The translations under genes and the position numbers were made by a program. The notes beneath the pieces were generated by a model that saw only the letters and a program-made list of their open reading frames with translations, searched no databases and was not told the origin of the DNA. Of a DNA stretch of 64,000 nucleotides, positions 1-9,129 are shown in pieces. Source of the DNA: Geobacillus thermoleovorans (GTDB taxonomy: Bacteria > Bacillota > Bacilli > Bacillales > Anoxybacillaceae); the NCBI RefSeq assembly GCF_001610955.1, contig NZ_CP014335.1, positions 1,653,001 to 1,717,000 of the forward strand, written 5' to 3'. Each line of letters opens with the position of its first letter. Positions within the stretch are counted from its first letter, which is position 1.

Positions 1-1187
1 AAGTTGACCCCGAACATCGCCGGTTCCGTGATGCCTAAATACGCGGAAACAGCCGACGTAAACGACAAACCGCGCAGCTTTTCCTCCTTCGCGACAAACA
101 TCATCGCCAACGCTGCCGAACCTTGGGCGATGTTTGACATGACCAAAATCGGCCAAAGGAACGTGCCACCGGTATTGGCAATCAGCTGCAAGTCAACCGG
201 CAAGAACGTATGGTGCATCCCGGTGACGACAAGCGGCGCATACAACGCTCCATACAACAATCCTCCAAGAGCCGGAACCGTGTCAAAAATCGTGACAAAC
301 AAGTGGGTAATGGCATTGCCGATCGCAAATGTGATCGGCCCAATGGCGATGAACGCCAAAAAGCCCGTAATGAGCAACGCAAGCGGCGCGACAAGCAACA
401 GCTGAAACGCATCCGGAATGCGCTTGCGCAAAAACAGCTCCAGCTTCGCCAGCACGTAGGAAGCCACCAGCACCGGCAGCACTTGTCCTTGGTAGCCGAC
501 TTTTTGCACTTCAAAGCCGAACAAGTTCCAAACTGGAATCTCTCCTTTTTCTTTCGCCGCTCCCCAGCCCCAAGCGTTGAGCAAATCTGGGTGGACGAGC
601 ATCAAACCAAGGACAATCCCTAAGAGCGGGCTGCCGCCGAATTTCGTCACCGCCGACCAGCCGATCAAACCGGGCAGGAAGACGAACGCCGTATTGGCGA
701 TCAAGTTGATCATGTTCGCCAAATCGGCCCATTCTTTGTGCACCTCGACAAACGATTTCCCTTCGTAAAAAATGCCTGGGCCTGTCAAGACGTTGTTAAT
801 CCCCATTAACAAACCGGCCGTCACGATTGCCGGCAAGATGGGAATGAAAATATCAGCCAGCGTCTTAATCGCGCGTTGCAGCGGATTGAGCTTCGCTTCC
901 GCAGCGTCTTTAATCTCCTGCTTTGTCGCCCGGCCGATGCCCGTCAGCTCGATGAGGTCGTCATACACTTTATCGACAAGCCCTTGGCCGATGACGACTT
1001 GAAACTGGCCGTTTGCCGAAAACGACCCTTTGACGACATCGATGCGCTCAAGCGCTTCCTTATTGACTTTTCCTTCCTCTTTGAGCGCAAACCGAAGCCG
1101 CGTCACACAATGCGTGGCGGCGACGATGTTTTCTTTGCCGCCGATGGCTTCAACGATTTGCGCGGCTGCTTGTTGGTATGCCCCCAT
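1..1187 (-). CDS. treP: PTS trehalose-specific EIIBC component, 3' end outside window
   Basis: Membrane permease of the phosphotransferase system that takes up trehalose and phosphorylates it to trehalose 6-phosphate. The first 395 residues are present; the gene runs off the left edge. An EIIB domain comes first, with the phosphorylated cysteine at residue 27 in THCVTRLRF. The IDVVKGSF/NGQFQVVIGQG segment follows, then the EIIC membrane domain (FIPILPAIVTAGLLMGINN, VHPDLLNAWG, VGYQGQVLP), all closely resembling B. subtilis TreP. The ATG at 1187 has a GGGAGG site about 8 bases upstream. Two perfect TreR-type palindromes and a cre-like site upstream support the trehalose assignment over sucrose. 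The treA and treR genes that usually follow would lie outside the window. Confidence 0.93.
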   Translation of the reverse strand, partial: MGAYQQAAAQIVEAIGGKENIVAATHCVTRLRFALKEEGKVNKEALERIDVVKGSFSANGQFQVVIGQGLVDKVYDDLIELTGIGRATKQEIKDAAEAKLNPLQRAIKTLADIFIPILPAIVTAGLLMGINNVLTGPGIFYEGKSFVEVHKEWADLANMINLIANTAFVFLPGLIGWSAVTKFGGSPLLGIVLGLMLVHPDLLNAWGWGAAKEKGEIPVWNLFGFEVQKVGYQGQVLPVLVASYVLAKLELFLRKRIPDAFQLLLVAPLALLITGFLAFIAIGPITFAIGNAITHLFVTIFDTVPALGGLLYGALYAPLVVTGMHHTFLPVDLQLIANTGGTFLWPILVMSNIAQGSAALAMMFVAKEEKLRGLSFTSAVSAYLGITEPAMFGVN

Positions 1188-1232
1188 GATGAACGCCTCC
1201 CTTTTCTTTCCTTAACAACGACCGCTATAGCG

Positions 1233-1246
1233 TTAAATCGCTTTCA
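1233..1246 (-). promoter_or_regulatory. Candidate cre (CcpA site) in the treP leader
   Basis: On the minus strand the site reads TGAAAGCGATTTAA, one mismatch from the loose cre consensus TGWNANCGNTNWCA. It lies about 35-50 bases downstream of the inferred transcription start, where CcpA would act as a roadblock. Carbon catabolite repression of tre operons is established in Bacillus; this particular site is inference. Confidence 0.45.
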
Positions 1247-1266
1247 GCAACCGGTTGCAAACAAAC

Positions 1267-1278
1267 TTGTATATACAA
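1267..1278. promoter_or_regulatory. TreR operator, downstream copy
   Basis: TTGTATATACAA is a perfect 12-base palindrome matching the TreR operator known from B. subtilis. It begins about 3 bases after the inferred transcription start of treP, so bound TreR would block promoter clearance. Its centre is 29 bases from the second copy. Confidence 0.85.
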
Positions 1279-1287
1279 CCTGAATTC

Positions 1288-1316
1288 ATTTTATCTTGTA
1301 TATACAAGTTTGTCAA
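1288..1316 (-). promoter_or_regulatory. Sigma-A promoter of treP
   Basis: TTGACA (1316-1311), a 17-base spacer and TAAAAT (1293-1288) on the minus strand. The predicted start is near 1281, giving a leader of about 95 bases that carries the second TreR site and the cre-like site. Confidence 0.8.
1295..1308. promoter_or_regulatory. TreR operator, copy in the promoter spacer
   Basis: CTTGTATATACAAG is a perfect 14-base palindrome. It fills the spacer between the -35 and -10 hexamers of the treP promoter, so TreR and RNA polymerase could not bind together. Confidence 0.88.
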
Positions 1317-1341
1317 CATCTTTCGATGACCTTCTTCATTT

Positions 1342-1400
1342 TTCGACAATAGTTGTTGTTTTTTTACTAACTTCCACTTCTTTTGTTATGTTTTGTCAAG
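1342..1400. promoter_or_regulatory. Two Spo0A-box-like sequences upstream of the racA-like gene
   Basis: TTCGACAAT (1342-1350, minus orientation) and TTTGTCAAG (1392-1400, plus) each match eight of nine positions of the 0A box TTTGTCRAA. A sigma-H-like pair, GCAGGAAAA then TAGGAAAAT about 12 bases on, follows near 1403-1432. Short motifs like these occur by chance, so this is suggestive only. Confidence 0.3.
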
Positions 1401-1483
1401 CGGCAGGAAAATCAACGACCGAGTAGGAAAATAAAACATAACGCAAATCAATGCCAAAAGACGAGAAAGGATGAGGAAATGCG

Positions 1484-2215
1484 ATGAAAACCTATACACT
1501 CCGCGAAGCAGCGAAAAAAATCGGGGTCACCGCCCGCGATTTGAAACAATGGGAAAAGCAGTTCGCCGGATCGATTGCCGTCCCACGCACAACCGAGGGG
1601 GCACGCATGTACACCGACGAGCTGATCGACCGGTTTCGCCATATCCGCACTTGGCTTGAGGACGGCCGCCATCCGCGCGAAGTGGCTGAAATGATCAGGC
1701 AAATGGACGGACAACCGGCAGAGCGAGCCAACGAGACAGCCGCTCAAGTGGAAACAGCCGTCATGGAAGGGGAAATCATCGATGTGCCCCGCCTGCTGCA
1801 TCAAGGGATGCCATACATAGCCGAGCAGTTGGCGGCCCGCTTAAAAGACGATATCGTCGACGCCTTGAAACAGGAAACGACAGCCACGGTCCGGCAAGCG
1901 ATGGATGAGGTGAAAGGCCGCCTTGACTACATCGAGGAGCAAACGACGGCAGCTGCCGAAACGGTGCGCCGTTCACTCCGCGATTACGAGGACGCATGGC
2001 AGCAAAAAACGGAACAGCTGCATGAACATTTGGAAACGGTCGTCGCGTTCTGTCAAGAGGAAAAAGTAAGACAGGAAGAGGAGCGAAAACAGCTCGAACT
2101 GCGCATTTTAGAACGGGAAAAAGCGTTTCGCGAGCTCGTGTTGTCGTTTCGGCAAACCGCTGCCAGCACCAGCGCTGCTCGAACACGGGCAAATAAATGG
2201 TGGAAGTTTTGGTGA
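1484..2215 (+). CDS. MerR-type HTH coiled-coil protein, possibly RacA-like
   Basis: A 243-residue protein. The N-terminal 70 residues (LREAAKKIGVTARDLKQWEK, then ARMYTDELIDRF) look like a MerR-type winged helix-turn-helix. Residues about 100-215 are rich in E, Q, R and K and should form a long coiled coil. The extreme C-terminus is NKWWKFW, a tryptophan-rich tail that could anchor at the membrane. The architecture fits RacA (chromosome anchoring at the cell pole during sporulation) or the DUF3967 group of HTH coiled-coil proteins, and I cannot decide between them. Spo0A-like boxes upstream mildly favour a sporulation role. The ATG has an AAAGGATGAGG site. It stands alone, divergent from treP. 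Confidence 0.6.
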   Translation: MKTYTLREAAKKIGVTARDLKQWEKQFAGSIAVPRTTEGARMYTDELIDRFRHIRTWLEDGRHPREVAEMIRQMDGQPAERANETAAQVETAVMEGEIIDVPRLLHQGMPYIAEQLAARLKDDIVDALKQETTATVRQAMDEVKGRLDYIEEQTTAAAETVRRSLRDYEDAWQQKTEQLHEHLETVVAFCQEEKVRQEEERKQLELRILEREKAFRELVLSFRQTAASTSAARTRANKWWKFW

Positions 2216-2281
2216 AGACAATTTTGGCATCAATGTGACAAGGGCACCCGTTTTGGATGCGCCATACCTCCGTCAAAAATC

Positions 2282-2315
2282 AAAAAAGGGCCCCGCCAAA
2301 ACGCGGGCCCCTTTT
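2282..2315. terminator. Bidirectional terminator between the racA-like and PilZ genes
   Basis: An A/T-flanked GC hairpin (AAAAAGGGCCCCGC, 4-6 base loop, GCGGGCCCCTTTTT) with one internal mismatch. It has a T-run on either strand and lies between convergent genes. Confidence 0.75.
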
Positions 2316-2319
2316 TGCG

Positions 2320-2664
2320 TCATATTCGGCGGCTCTCGGCCGCATGTCGTTTGATGGCTTCGATCAAGTGCGCTTCTTCTTGTTTGGTGACATGGAGGCG
2401 GACGCCATAATAGTAGGCGTGGACAAACGGTCTTTCCCAGACAAGCTGCCCCCGCAGCGTAAAGGGGGCAGCGTTTAGCCAAAACGAGATGTCAACCAGC
2501 GTTCCCCCTGTTGAAAAGGGAAGGCGGCCTTCCGTTTCGATTTTCATCCCGTGCGGACTTAGATCGTGAATGTAGACGCTGCGCTCGCCATCGGCTGTGC
2601 GCAGTTCGGCCGGGAGCGGCCGGCCAAACTGATGCCGGAACGGTTCTTGACGCTTAAACCTCAT
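2320..2664 (-). CDS. PilZ-domain protein
   Basis: A 114-residue protein that is essentially one PilZ domain. An arginine cluster at residues 2-10 is followed by the D/NxSxxG motif DLSPHG at 34-39, the usual pair of cyclic-di-GMP contacts. Ligand binding is inferred from the family, not shown. The start codon overlaps the parC stop (ATGA), so the gene is probably translated with parC. No second domain is visible. The stop lies just ahead of the bidirectional terminator. Confidence 0.8.
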   Translation of the reverse strand: MRFKRQEPFRHQFGRPLPAELRTADGERSVYIHDLSPHGMKIETEGRLPFSTGGTLVDISFWLNAAPFTLRGQLVWERPFVHAYYYGVRLHVTKQEEAHLIEAIKRHAAESRRI

Positions 2665-5105
2665 CCTTCTTCCCCTTTTCCAAGCAGCTTCGCCGGCTCT
2701 TTCCAGACGTCCACCACCGGCCCGGCTTCGTCAGTGTCAACGACAAACGAACCCGTGCTGTAGCGGTCGGAGAGACGAAGGGAAGCGGCTTCGATCGTCT
2801 CGACCACCCCTTTTTCCGTCCGCAATCCGACCATTTCCTCATCGCTGCTGACAAAGACGGCGCCGACAACTCGGTGCGGGTTGGATTTCACTTCGCGCAC
2901 AATCACAACGCCGCGCTTCGCCCGTGATGACGGCTCAAACTCGCTCATCGCCACTTTTTTCACCGCTCCGCGCTGCGTCACGACGACGAACGAGCCCCCC
3001 TCTTCTAGGCGAACGGGACACGCAGCGGCGACAAAGTCCCCTTCCTTCAATTGAATCCCTTTCACGCCAGCCGCGCGCACGCCAACAAGGCTGATCTCCT
3101 CCTCGGCAAACAAGAGCGCATGTCCATCATGCGTCGCAAGCCAAAGATGGCCGCATCCATCCGTCGCGTAGACGGCGATGACGTCATCATCCTCTTTCAC
3201 ATTAACGGCCACAAGCGGGCGGGTGTAGCGCTGCACTTGGTATTGAGCGAGCTCCGTTCGCTTTACGAGCCCTTGTTTCGTCACAAAGATGAGCTGCTCC
3301 CCGGTGTTAAAGGAAGAGACTGGAACAGCGGCGACGAGTTCATCGTCGCGTTCAAGCGGAATGAGATGGGAAATGTGGTGGCCGACCTCTTTCCAACGGA
3401 TATCAGGGAGCGTATGCACCGGGCAGTATAAATAGTAGCCGCGGCGGGTGAAAAGCAAGAGCACATCGGTCGTATTCATCTCGAGCTGGGCGAGCAGCCG
3501 ATCCGTTTCCTTCATGCCCATGTCTTGACCGTTTGAGGCGCTGTATGAACGATAGCTCGTCCGCTTCACATATCCTTCTTTTGTCACGGTGACGATCACG
3601 TCTTCCGCCGGAATGAGCGCCTCCACCTTCACTTTCAGCTCTTCAATCTCCTCTTCAATCACCGTCCGCCGCTCATCGGCATATTGCTTTTTCATCGTCT
3701 TCAGCTCTTTTTTGATGACGCCAAGCAGCTTCTTTTCATCTGCGAGAATCCCCGTAAGTTCCGCAATTGCTTGATCCAGTTCTTCCGCTTCTTGACGCAG
3801 CGCCGTGATGTCGGTGTTCGTCAACCGATACAGCTGGAGCGTCACGATCGCCTCGGCCTGCGCTTCGGTGAATCCGTAATGAGCCATCAGCCGTTCTTTG
3901 GCGTCGCGCTTGTCGCTTGAAGCCCGAATTGTCGCAATCACCTCATCCAAAATGGAAAGCGCCCGAATCAAGCCGTCGACGATGTGCTTCCGCTCATTCG
4001 CTTTTTTCAGCTCAAAATGCGAGCGGTTGGTGACGACCTCTTTCCGGTGGGCGATGTAGGCATCCAACAGCTCCGGCAAACTCATCAGCTTCGGCCGGCG
4101 CTCATGGATCGCCACCATGTTGAAGCTGTACGGCACTTGCAAATCCGTATTTTTGTACAAGTAGTTGAGAATCGCTTCCGCATCGGCGTCTTTTTTCAAT
4201 TCGATGACGATCGACAGCCCGTTCCGGTCCGTTTCATCGCGCACATCGGCGATGCCGTCGAGCTTTTTGTCGAGGCGAAGCTCGTCAATTTTTTTCACTA
4301 AATTCGCTTTGTTCACTTCATACGGCAGTTCCGTGATGACAATGTGCTTTTTCCCGCCTTTTCCCTGCTCGATGGCGGCTTTGGCGCGGATGATGATTTT
4401 CCCGCGGCCGGTCTCATACGCCTTGCGGATGCCGTCTTTCCCTTGGATGATGCCGCCGGTCGGAAAATCGGGGCCAGGAAGAACCGTCATCAGCTCGTCA
4501 ACAGTGCAATCCGGCCGGTCGATCCGCATCAAGACGGCGTCGATCACCTCGCCAAGCGCATGCGGCGGAATGTCGGTCGCATAGCCGGCCGAAATCCCGG
4601 TCGAGCCGTTCACCAACAAATTCGGAAACATCGCCGGCAGGACGGTCGGCTCATCGGTCGTATCGTCAAAGTTCGGCACAAACGGAACAGTTTCTTTGTC
4701 AATATCGCGAAGCAATTCGGCGGCAATCGCCGACAGGCGCGCTTCCGTGTAGCGCATCGCCGCCGGCGGGTCGCCGTCGATGCTGCCGTTGTTGCCGTGC
4801 ATCTCCACCAGCACGTTGCGCAGCTTCCACTCTTGGCTCATCCGCACCATCGCTTCATACACCGATGAGTCGCCGTGCGGATGAAAGTTGCCGATCACGT
4901 TTCCAACCGTTTTCGCCGCCTTGCGAAACGGTTTATCAGCCGTGTTGCCATCGATGTACATCGCATATAAAATACGGCGCTGCACGGGCTTCAACCCGTC
5001 GCGCGCATCTGGGAGCGCCCGGTCTTGGATAATGTATTTGCTGTAGCGGCCAAAGCGGTCGCCAAGCACGTCCTCTAACGGCATTTCCAGCAATCGTTCT
5101 GCCAT
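2661..5105 (-). CDS. parC: DNA topoisomerase IV subunit A
   Basis: The breakage-reunion subunit of topoisomerase IV, which unlinks daughter chromosomes together with ParE. The 814 residues align throughout with B. subtilis ParC. The catalytic tyrosine is residue 119 ([10 protein letters not shown]). The quinolone-resistance region [12 protein letters not shown] puts Ser80 and Glu84 at the Staphylococcus GrlA numbers; both are the wild-type susceptible residues. The C-terminal half holds the beta-pinwheel repeats. An upstream in-frame ATG (5111) abuts the GGAAAGGAGA site, so the ATG at 5105, at normal spacing, is preferred. It lies downstream of parE across a hairpin. Confidence 0.96.
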   Translation of the reverse strand: MAERLLEMPLEDVLGDRFGRYSKYIIQDRALPDARDGLKPVQRRILYAMYIDGNTADKPFRKAAKTVGNVIGNFHPHGDSSVYEAMVRMSQEWKLRNVLVEMHGNNGSIDGDPPAAMRYTEARLSAIAAELLRDIDKETVPFVPNFDDTTDEPTVLPAMFPNLLVNGSTGISAGYATDIPPHALGEVIDAVLMRIDRPDCTVDELMTVLPGPDFPTGGIIQGKDGIRKAYETGRGKIIIRAKAAIEQGKGGKKHIVITELPYEVNKANLVKKIDELRLDKKLDGIADVRDETDRNGLSIVIELKKDADAEAILNYLYKNTDLQVPYSFNMVAIHERRPKLMSLPELLDAYIAHRKEVVTNRSHFELKKANERKHIVDGLIRALSILDEVIATIRASSDKRDAKERLMAHYGFTEAQAEAIVTLQLYRLTNTDITALRQEAEELDQAIAELTGILADEKKLLGVIKKELKTMKKQYADERRTVIEEEIEELKVKVEALIPAEDVIVTVTKEGYVKRTSYRSYSASNGQDMGMKETDRLLAQLEMNTTDVLLLFTRRGYYLYCPVHTLPDIRWKEVGHHISHLIPLERDDELVAAVPVSSFNTGEQLIFVTKQGLVKRTELAQYQVQRYTRPLVAVNVKEDDDVIAVYATDGCGHLWLATHDGHALLFAEEEISLVGVRAAGVKGIQLKEGDFVAAACPVRLEEGGSFVVVTQRGAVKKVAMSEFEPSSRAKRGVVIVREVKSNPHRVVGAVFVSSDEEMVGLRTEKGVVETIEAASLRLSDRYSTGSFVVDTDEAGPVVDVWKEPAKLLGKGEEG

Positions 5106-5136
5106 CGTCATTCTCCTTTCCTAACACATCAGCACC

Positions 5137-5163
5137 AAAAAGGCGGCGCCTTTTCACGCCGCC
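5137..5163 (-). terminator. Hairpin with T-run between parE and parC
   Basis: On the minus strand GGCGGCG, an 8-base loop and CGCCGCC are followed by TTTTT, starting 1 base after the parE stop codon. It has every mark of an intrinsic terminator although parC follows 32 bases later. It may attenuate parC or act as an mRNA-stabilising 3' end. Confidence 0.6.
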
Positions 5164-5164
5164 A

Positions 5165-7249
<2,085 letters not shown>

Positions 7250-7262
7250 TCATGGATTAAGA

Positions 7263-7682
7263 TTAAGCACGCTTGGTGAGCGCATGTTCCACTTTAATGC
7301 AGCGATCCATAATGACCGTGTAGCCTTTTTCTTTCAAAAAGCGATACGCCTCCTCATTGACGACGCCAAGCTGCGCCCAAAACACGTCGGCATCGATTTG
7401 CACAAACTCGCGGGCCAGCTCGGGCAAATGCTCAGAGCGGCGGAACACATCGACGATGTCGACATGGCCTTCGATATCGGTTAGTTGATCAACCGCCGGA
7501 ATGCCTTCCCACTCATCGATCATCGGATTGACCGGAATGATTTCGTATCCAGCGTCTTTCATCGCTTTCGCCACCATATACGACTCGCGCTCCGGATTGT
7601 TGGACAACCCAACGACGGCAATCCGTTTCGCCTTGCGCAAAATTTCACCGATTTCTTCCCGGCTTGGGTTGACAATGGACAT
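7263..7682 (-). CDS. CoA-binding protein, YneT family
   Basis: A 139-residue single-domain Rossmann protein of the CoA-binding (YccU/YneT) family. The nucleotide-binding segment RIAVVGLSNNPERESYMVAKAM is followed by IIPVNP and ends with VIMDRCIKVEH. The precise substrate is unknown in this family. The start at 7682 (MSIVNPSREE) follows AAAGGAGGGAG; an upstream in-frame ATG would place the repeat element inside the protein and is unlikely. Its place just upstream of parE repeats the B. subtilis order (yneT-parE-parC). Confidence 0.85.
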   Translation of the reverse strand: MSIVNPSREEIGEILRKAKRIAVVGLSNNPERESYMVAKAMKDAGYEIIPVNPMIDEWEGIPAVDQLTDIEGHVDIVDVFRRSEHLPELAREFVQIDADVFWAQLGVVNEEAYRFLKEKGYTVIMDRCIKVEHALTKRA

Positions 7683-7718
7683 CGAGGTCTCTCCCTCCTT
7701 TATTCTCCTTTTTGCTGT

Positions 7719-7964
7719 ACTATATAGATGCAATTTAAAGCTTTAACATTTTTCGTTTTTACCGATCATTTCATCCGACTGTCGAGTGACCGAACAACAC
7801 CGCTTAAAGACCCATGAATGGGTCTTTAAGCGAGTCGTTGTTCGGTCTTCCGTCACGCCTTAGCGTGACGGAGGCAAGCCTATGGCTTGCCTTCGACAGT
7901 CAAAAATGGATGAGCCACTTTTCCGTCAAGGATATGTGAAACGATTTCGTTGCATCTATATAGT
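7719..7964. repeat. MITE-like element: terminal inverted repeats around a cloverleaf of hairpins
   Basis: Perfect 15-base inverted repeats, ACTATATAGATGCAA at 7719-7733 and its complement at 7950-7964, enclose a nested set of stems. The outer stem is TCATCC+GACTGTCGA (7771-7785) with TCGACAGTC (7893-7901) and GGATGA (7908-7913). The inner ones are GACCGAACAAC/GTTGTTCGGTC (7788-7798/7837-7847) enclosing CGCTTAAAGACCCAT/ATGGGTCTTTAAGCG (7801-7815/7818-7832), then TCCGTCACGC/GCGTGACGGA (7849-7858/7863-7872), then GGCAAGCC/GGCTTGCC (7873-7880/7884-7891). There is no transposase. The left repeat sits in the yneT leader. Confidence 0.6.
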
Positions 7965-8091
7965 TTCGCTCCAGCCAGATCAAAATCCTGCCCAGCCAAT
8001 AGAAAAAGGAAAAAATCATCGATCTTTTTTGCACAGCGCCCACACCCCCTAGGCCGGCCACAACAGACGCAAACTTGAACATCATATTCAT
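7900..8091 (-). CDS. Hypothetical small membrane peptide running into the repeat element
   Basis: A possible 63-residue protein (starts MNMMFKFASVVAGLGG) with one hydrophobic stretch around FSFFYWLGRILIWLE. Its last 20 or so residues are encoded by the right inverted repeat and the outer stem of the repeat element, so the original 3' end may have been replaced. The ribosome site is weak. I do not recognise the family, and it may not be expressed. Confidence 0.25.
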   Translation of the reverse strand: MNMMFKFASVVAGLGGVGAVQKRSMIFSFFYWLGRILIWLERNYIDATKSFHISLTEKWLIHF

Positions 8092-8173
8092 CGCCTACGC
8101 ATCGATCCGCTTTCTCGTCCGCATCCAGACATTCTGTTTGCTGGCTGTCCGAACATGGATGGCCTGCTGCCAG

Positions 8174-8767
8174 TTATTTTATGTTCCACCCGGCGTACAC
8201 CCCAGCTAAAAAAACGGTAGTCATGGCAATCGCATGGACGATCATCCATCCCCACCGGCCGTAGCGGAAAGAGGAAGCCGCAAGCGGAGAGCGCGCTTTT
8301 TGGGGGACGATTTTTCCGCCCATCCACTCAAAGAAAAGCAAATACAGCCACCAGGCGGTGTATGAATCCCACACATCCCACTGTTCCTTATAATCAATCA
8401 GAGGGAGCGGCGATACAAGAGCAACCAACTCGAACAACATAATCAACTGCACCATCGCAAAGTAAAACGGCAACTTCCATGCCCAGCTTTCCGGACTGTA
8501 CTTGACTCCAAACAAAACGAAAAACGGAATGACGGTTGCCATTTCAACGAGCGGAATCGGTGTATAAGGAACGAGCTTAACAGGGAAGGAGTAAAAGCCT
8601 GCATAGACAAACGCAAGGCAAAGAACGATGCCTGTCACCGCACTGAATGCATACAAAACCGCATATCTCCGTATATGCCGTTTGGCGATCCAAAAACTTC
8701 CCGCTATACTCAACATGACCGCTGCCAGTTCCACCGTCCAAACAACAGGAAGAGAAAACGTCATCAT
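8174..8767 (-). CDS. Uncharacterised polytopic membrane protein
   Basis: 197 residues with about six hydrophobic segments (near 8-26, 35-55, 70-86, 98-118, 135-150 and 173-192). Many tryptophans lie in the second half (WDVWDSYTAWWLYLLFFEW). No catalytic motif is visible. The ATG at 8767 follows AGGGAGGATCG. The size and tryptophan-rich C-terminal half resemble small uncharacterised Bacillus membrane families, but I cannot name one safely. It stands alone; the region 8768-9129 between it and the aarF-like gene holds only a hairpin. Confidence 0.6.
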   Translation of the reverse strand: MMTFSLPVVWTVELAAVMLSIAGSFWIAKRHIRRYAVLYAFSAVTGIVLCLAFVYAGFYSFPVKLVPYTPIPLVEMATVIPFFVLFGVKYSPESWAWKLPFYFAMVQLIMLFELVALVSPLPLIDYKEQWDVWDSYTAWWLYLLFFEWMGGKIVPQKARSPLAASSFRYGRWGWMIVHAIAMTTVFLAGVYAGWNIK

Positions 8768-8935
8768 CGATCCTCCCTAACCCATTTCCCACTCCCTAAA
8801 CGCTGTCTCAGACAGCACTGTTAGTATAATCCAAAGTGTGGAATTTATTCCGGCGCCCTCACCGGCTTTCCACCCCATCAAGCTGTCTAGCATGGCTTAA
8901 CAAATGTGCTTCGTGCAAATTTATTATTATTGATG

Positions 8936-8972
8936 AAAAAAGGGGGTGTCCCAAAAGGACTGGGACACCCTC
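8936..8972 (-). terminator. Hairpin terminator downstream of the aarF-like gene
   Basis: On the minus strand GGGTGTCCC, a 9-base loop and GGGACACCC are followed by CCTTTTTT. The arms and loop (ending CTTTT) closely resemble the hairpin at 24181-24213. A diverged copy of one arm, CCTTTTGGGTCAGCCCC, sits at 9047-9063, so the pair could be the ends of a decayed insertion sequence. Confidence 0.55.
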
Positions 8973-9129
8973 TCTCATCGCTATATATAAGCACCAGCCG
9001 CTTCTCTGTCACACTATATATTGTGTCTTTCTTGAGGAGAGATCGCCTTTTGGGTCAGCCCCTTTCATGGATCGGACTGCATCAAACTTTCAAGAATCTC
9101 CGAAAAAAGAAATCATTGCGCAACAAACG

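Noticed and set aside
876..1283. Plus-strand open frames opposite treP, parC, parE and the cbi genes
   Set aside because: High-G+C codon structure creates long open frames on the opposite strand; none has a ribosome site or family motif.
7777..7901. A CRISPR array or riboswitch in the hairpin-rich region
   Set aside because: The stems are all different in sequence, so there are no direct repeats with spacers, and no known aptamer core is visible.
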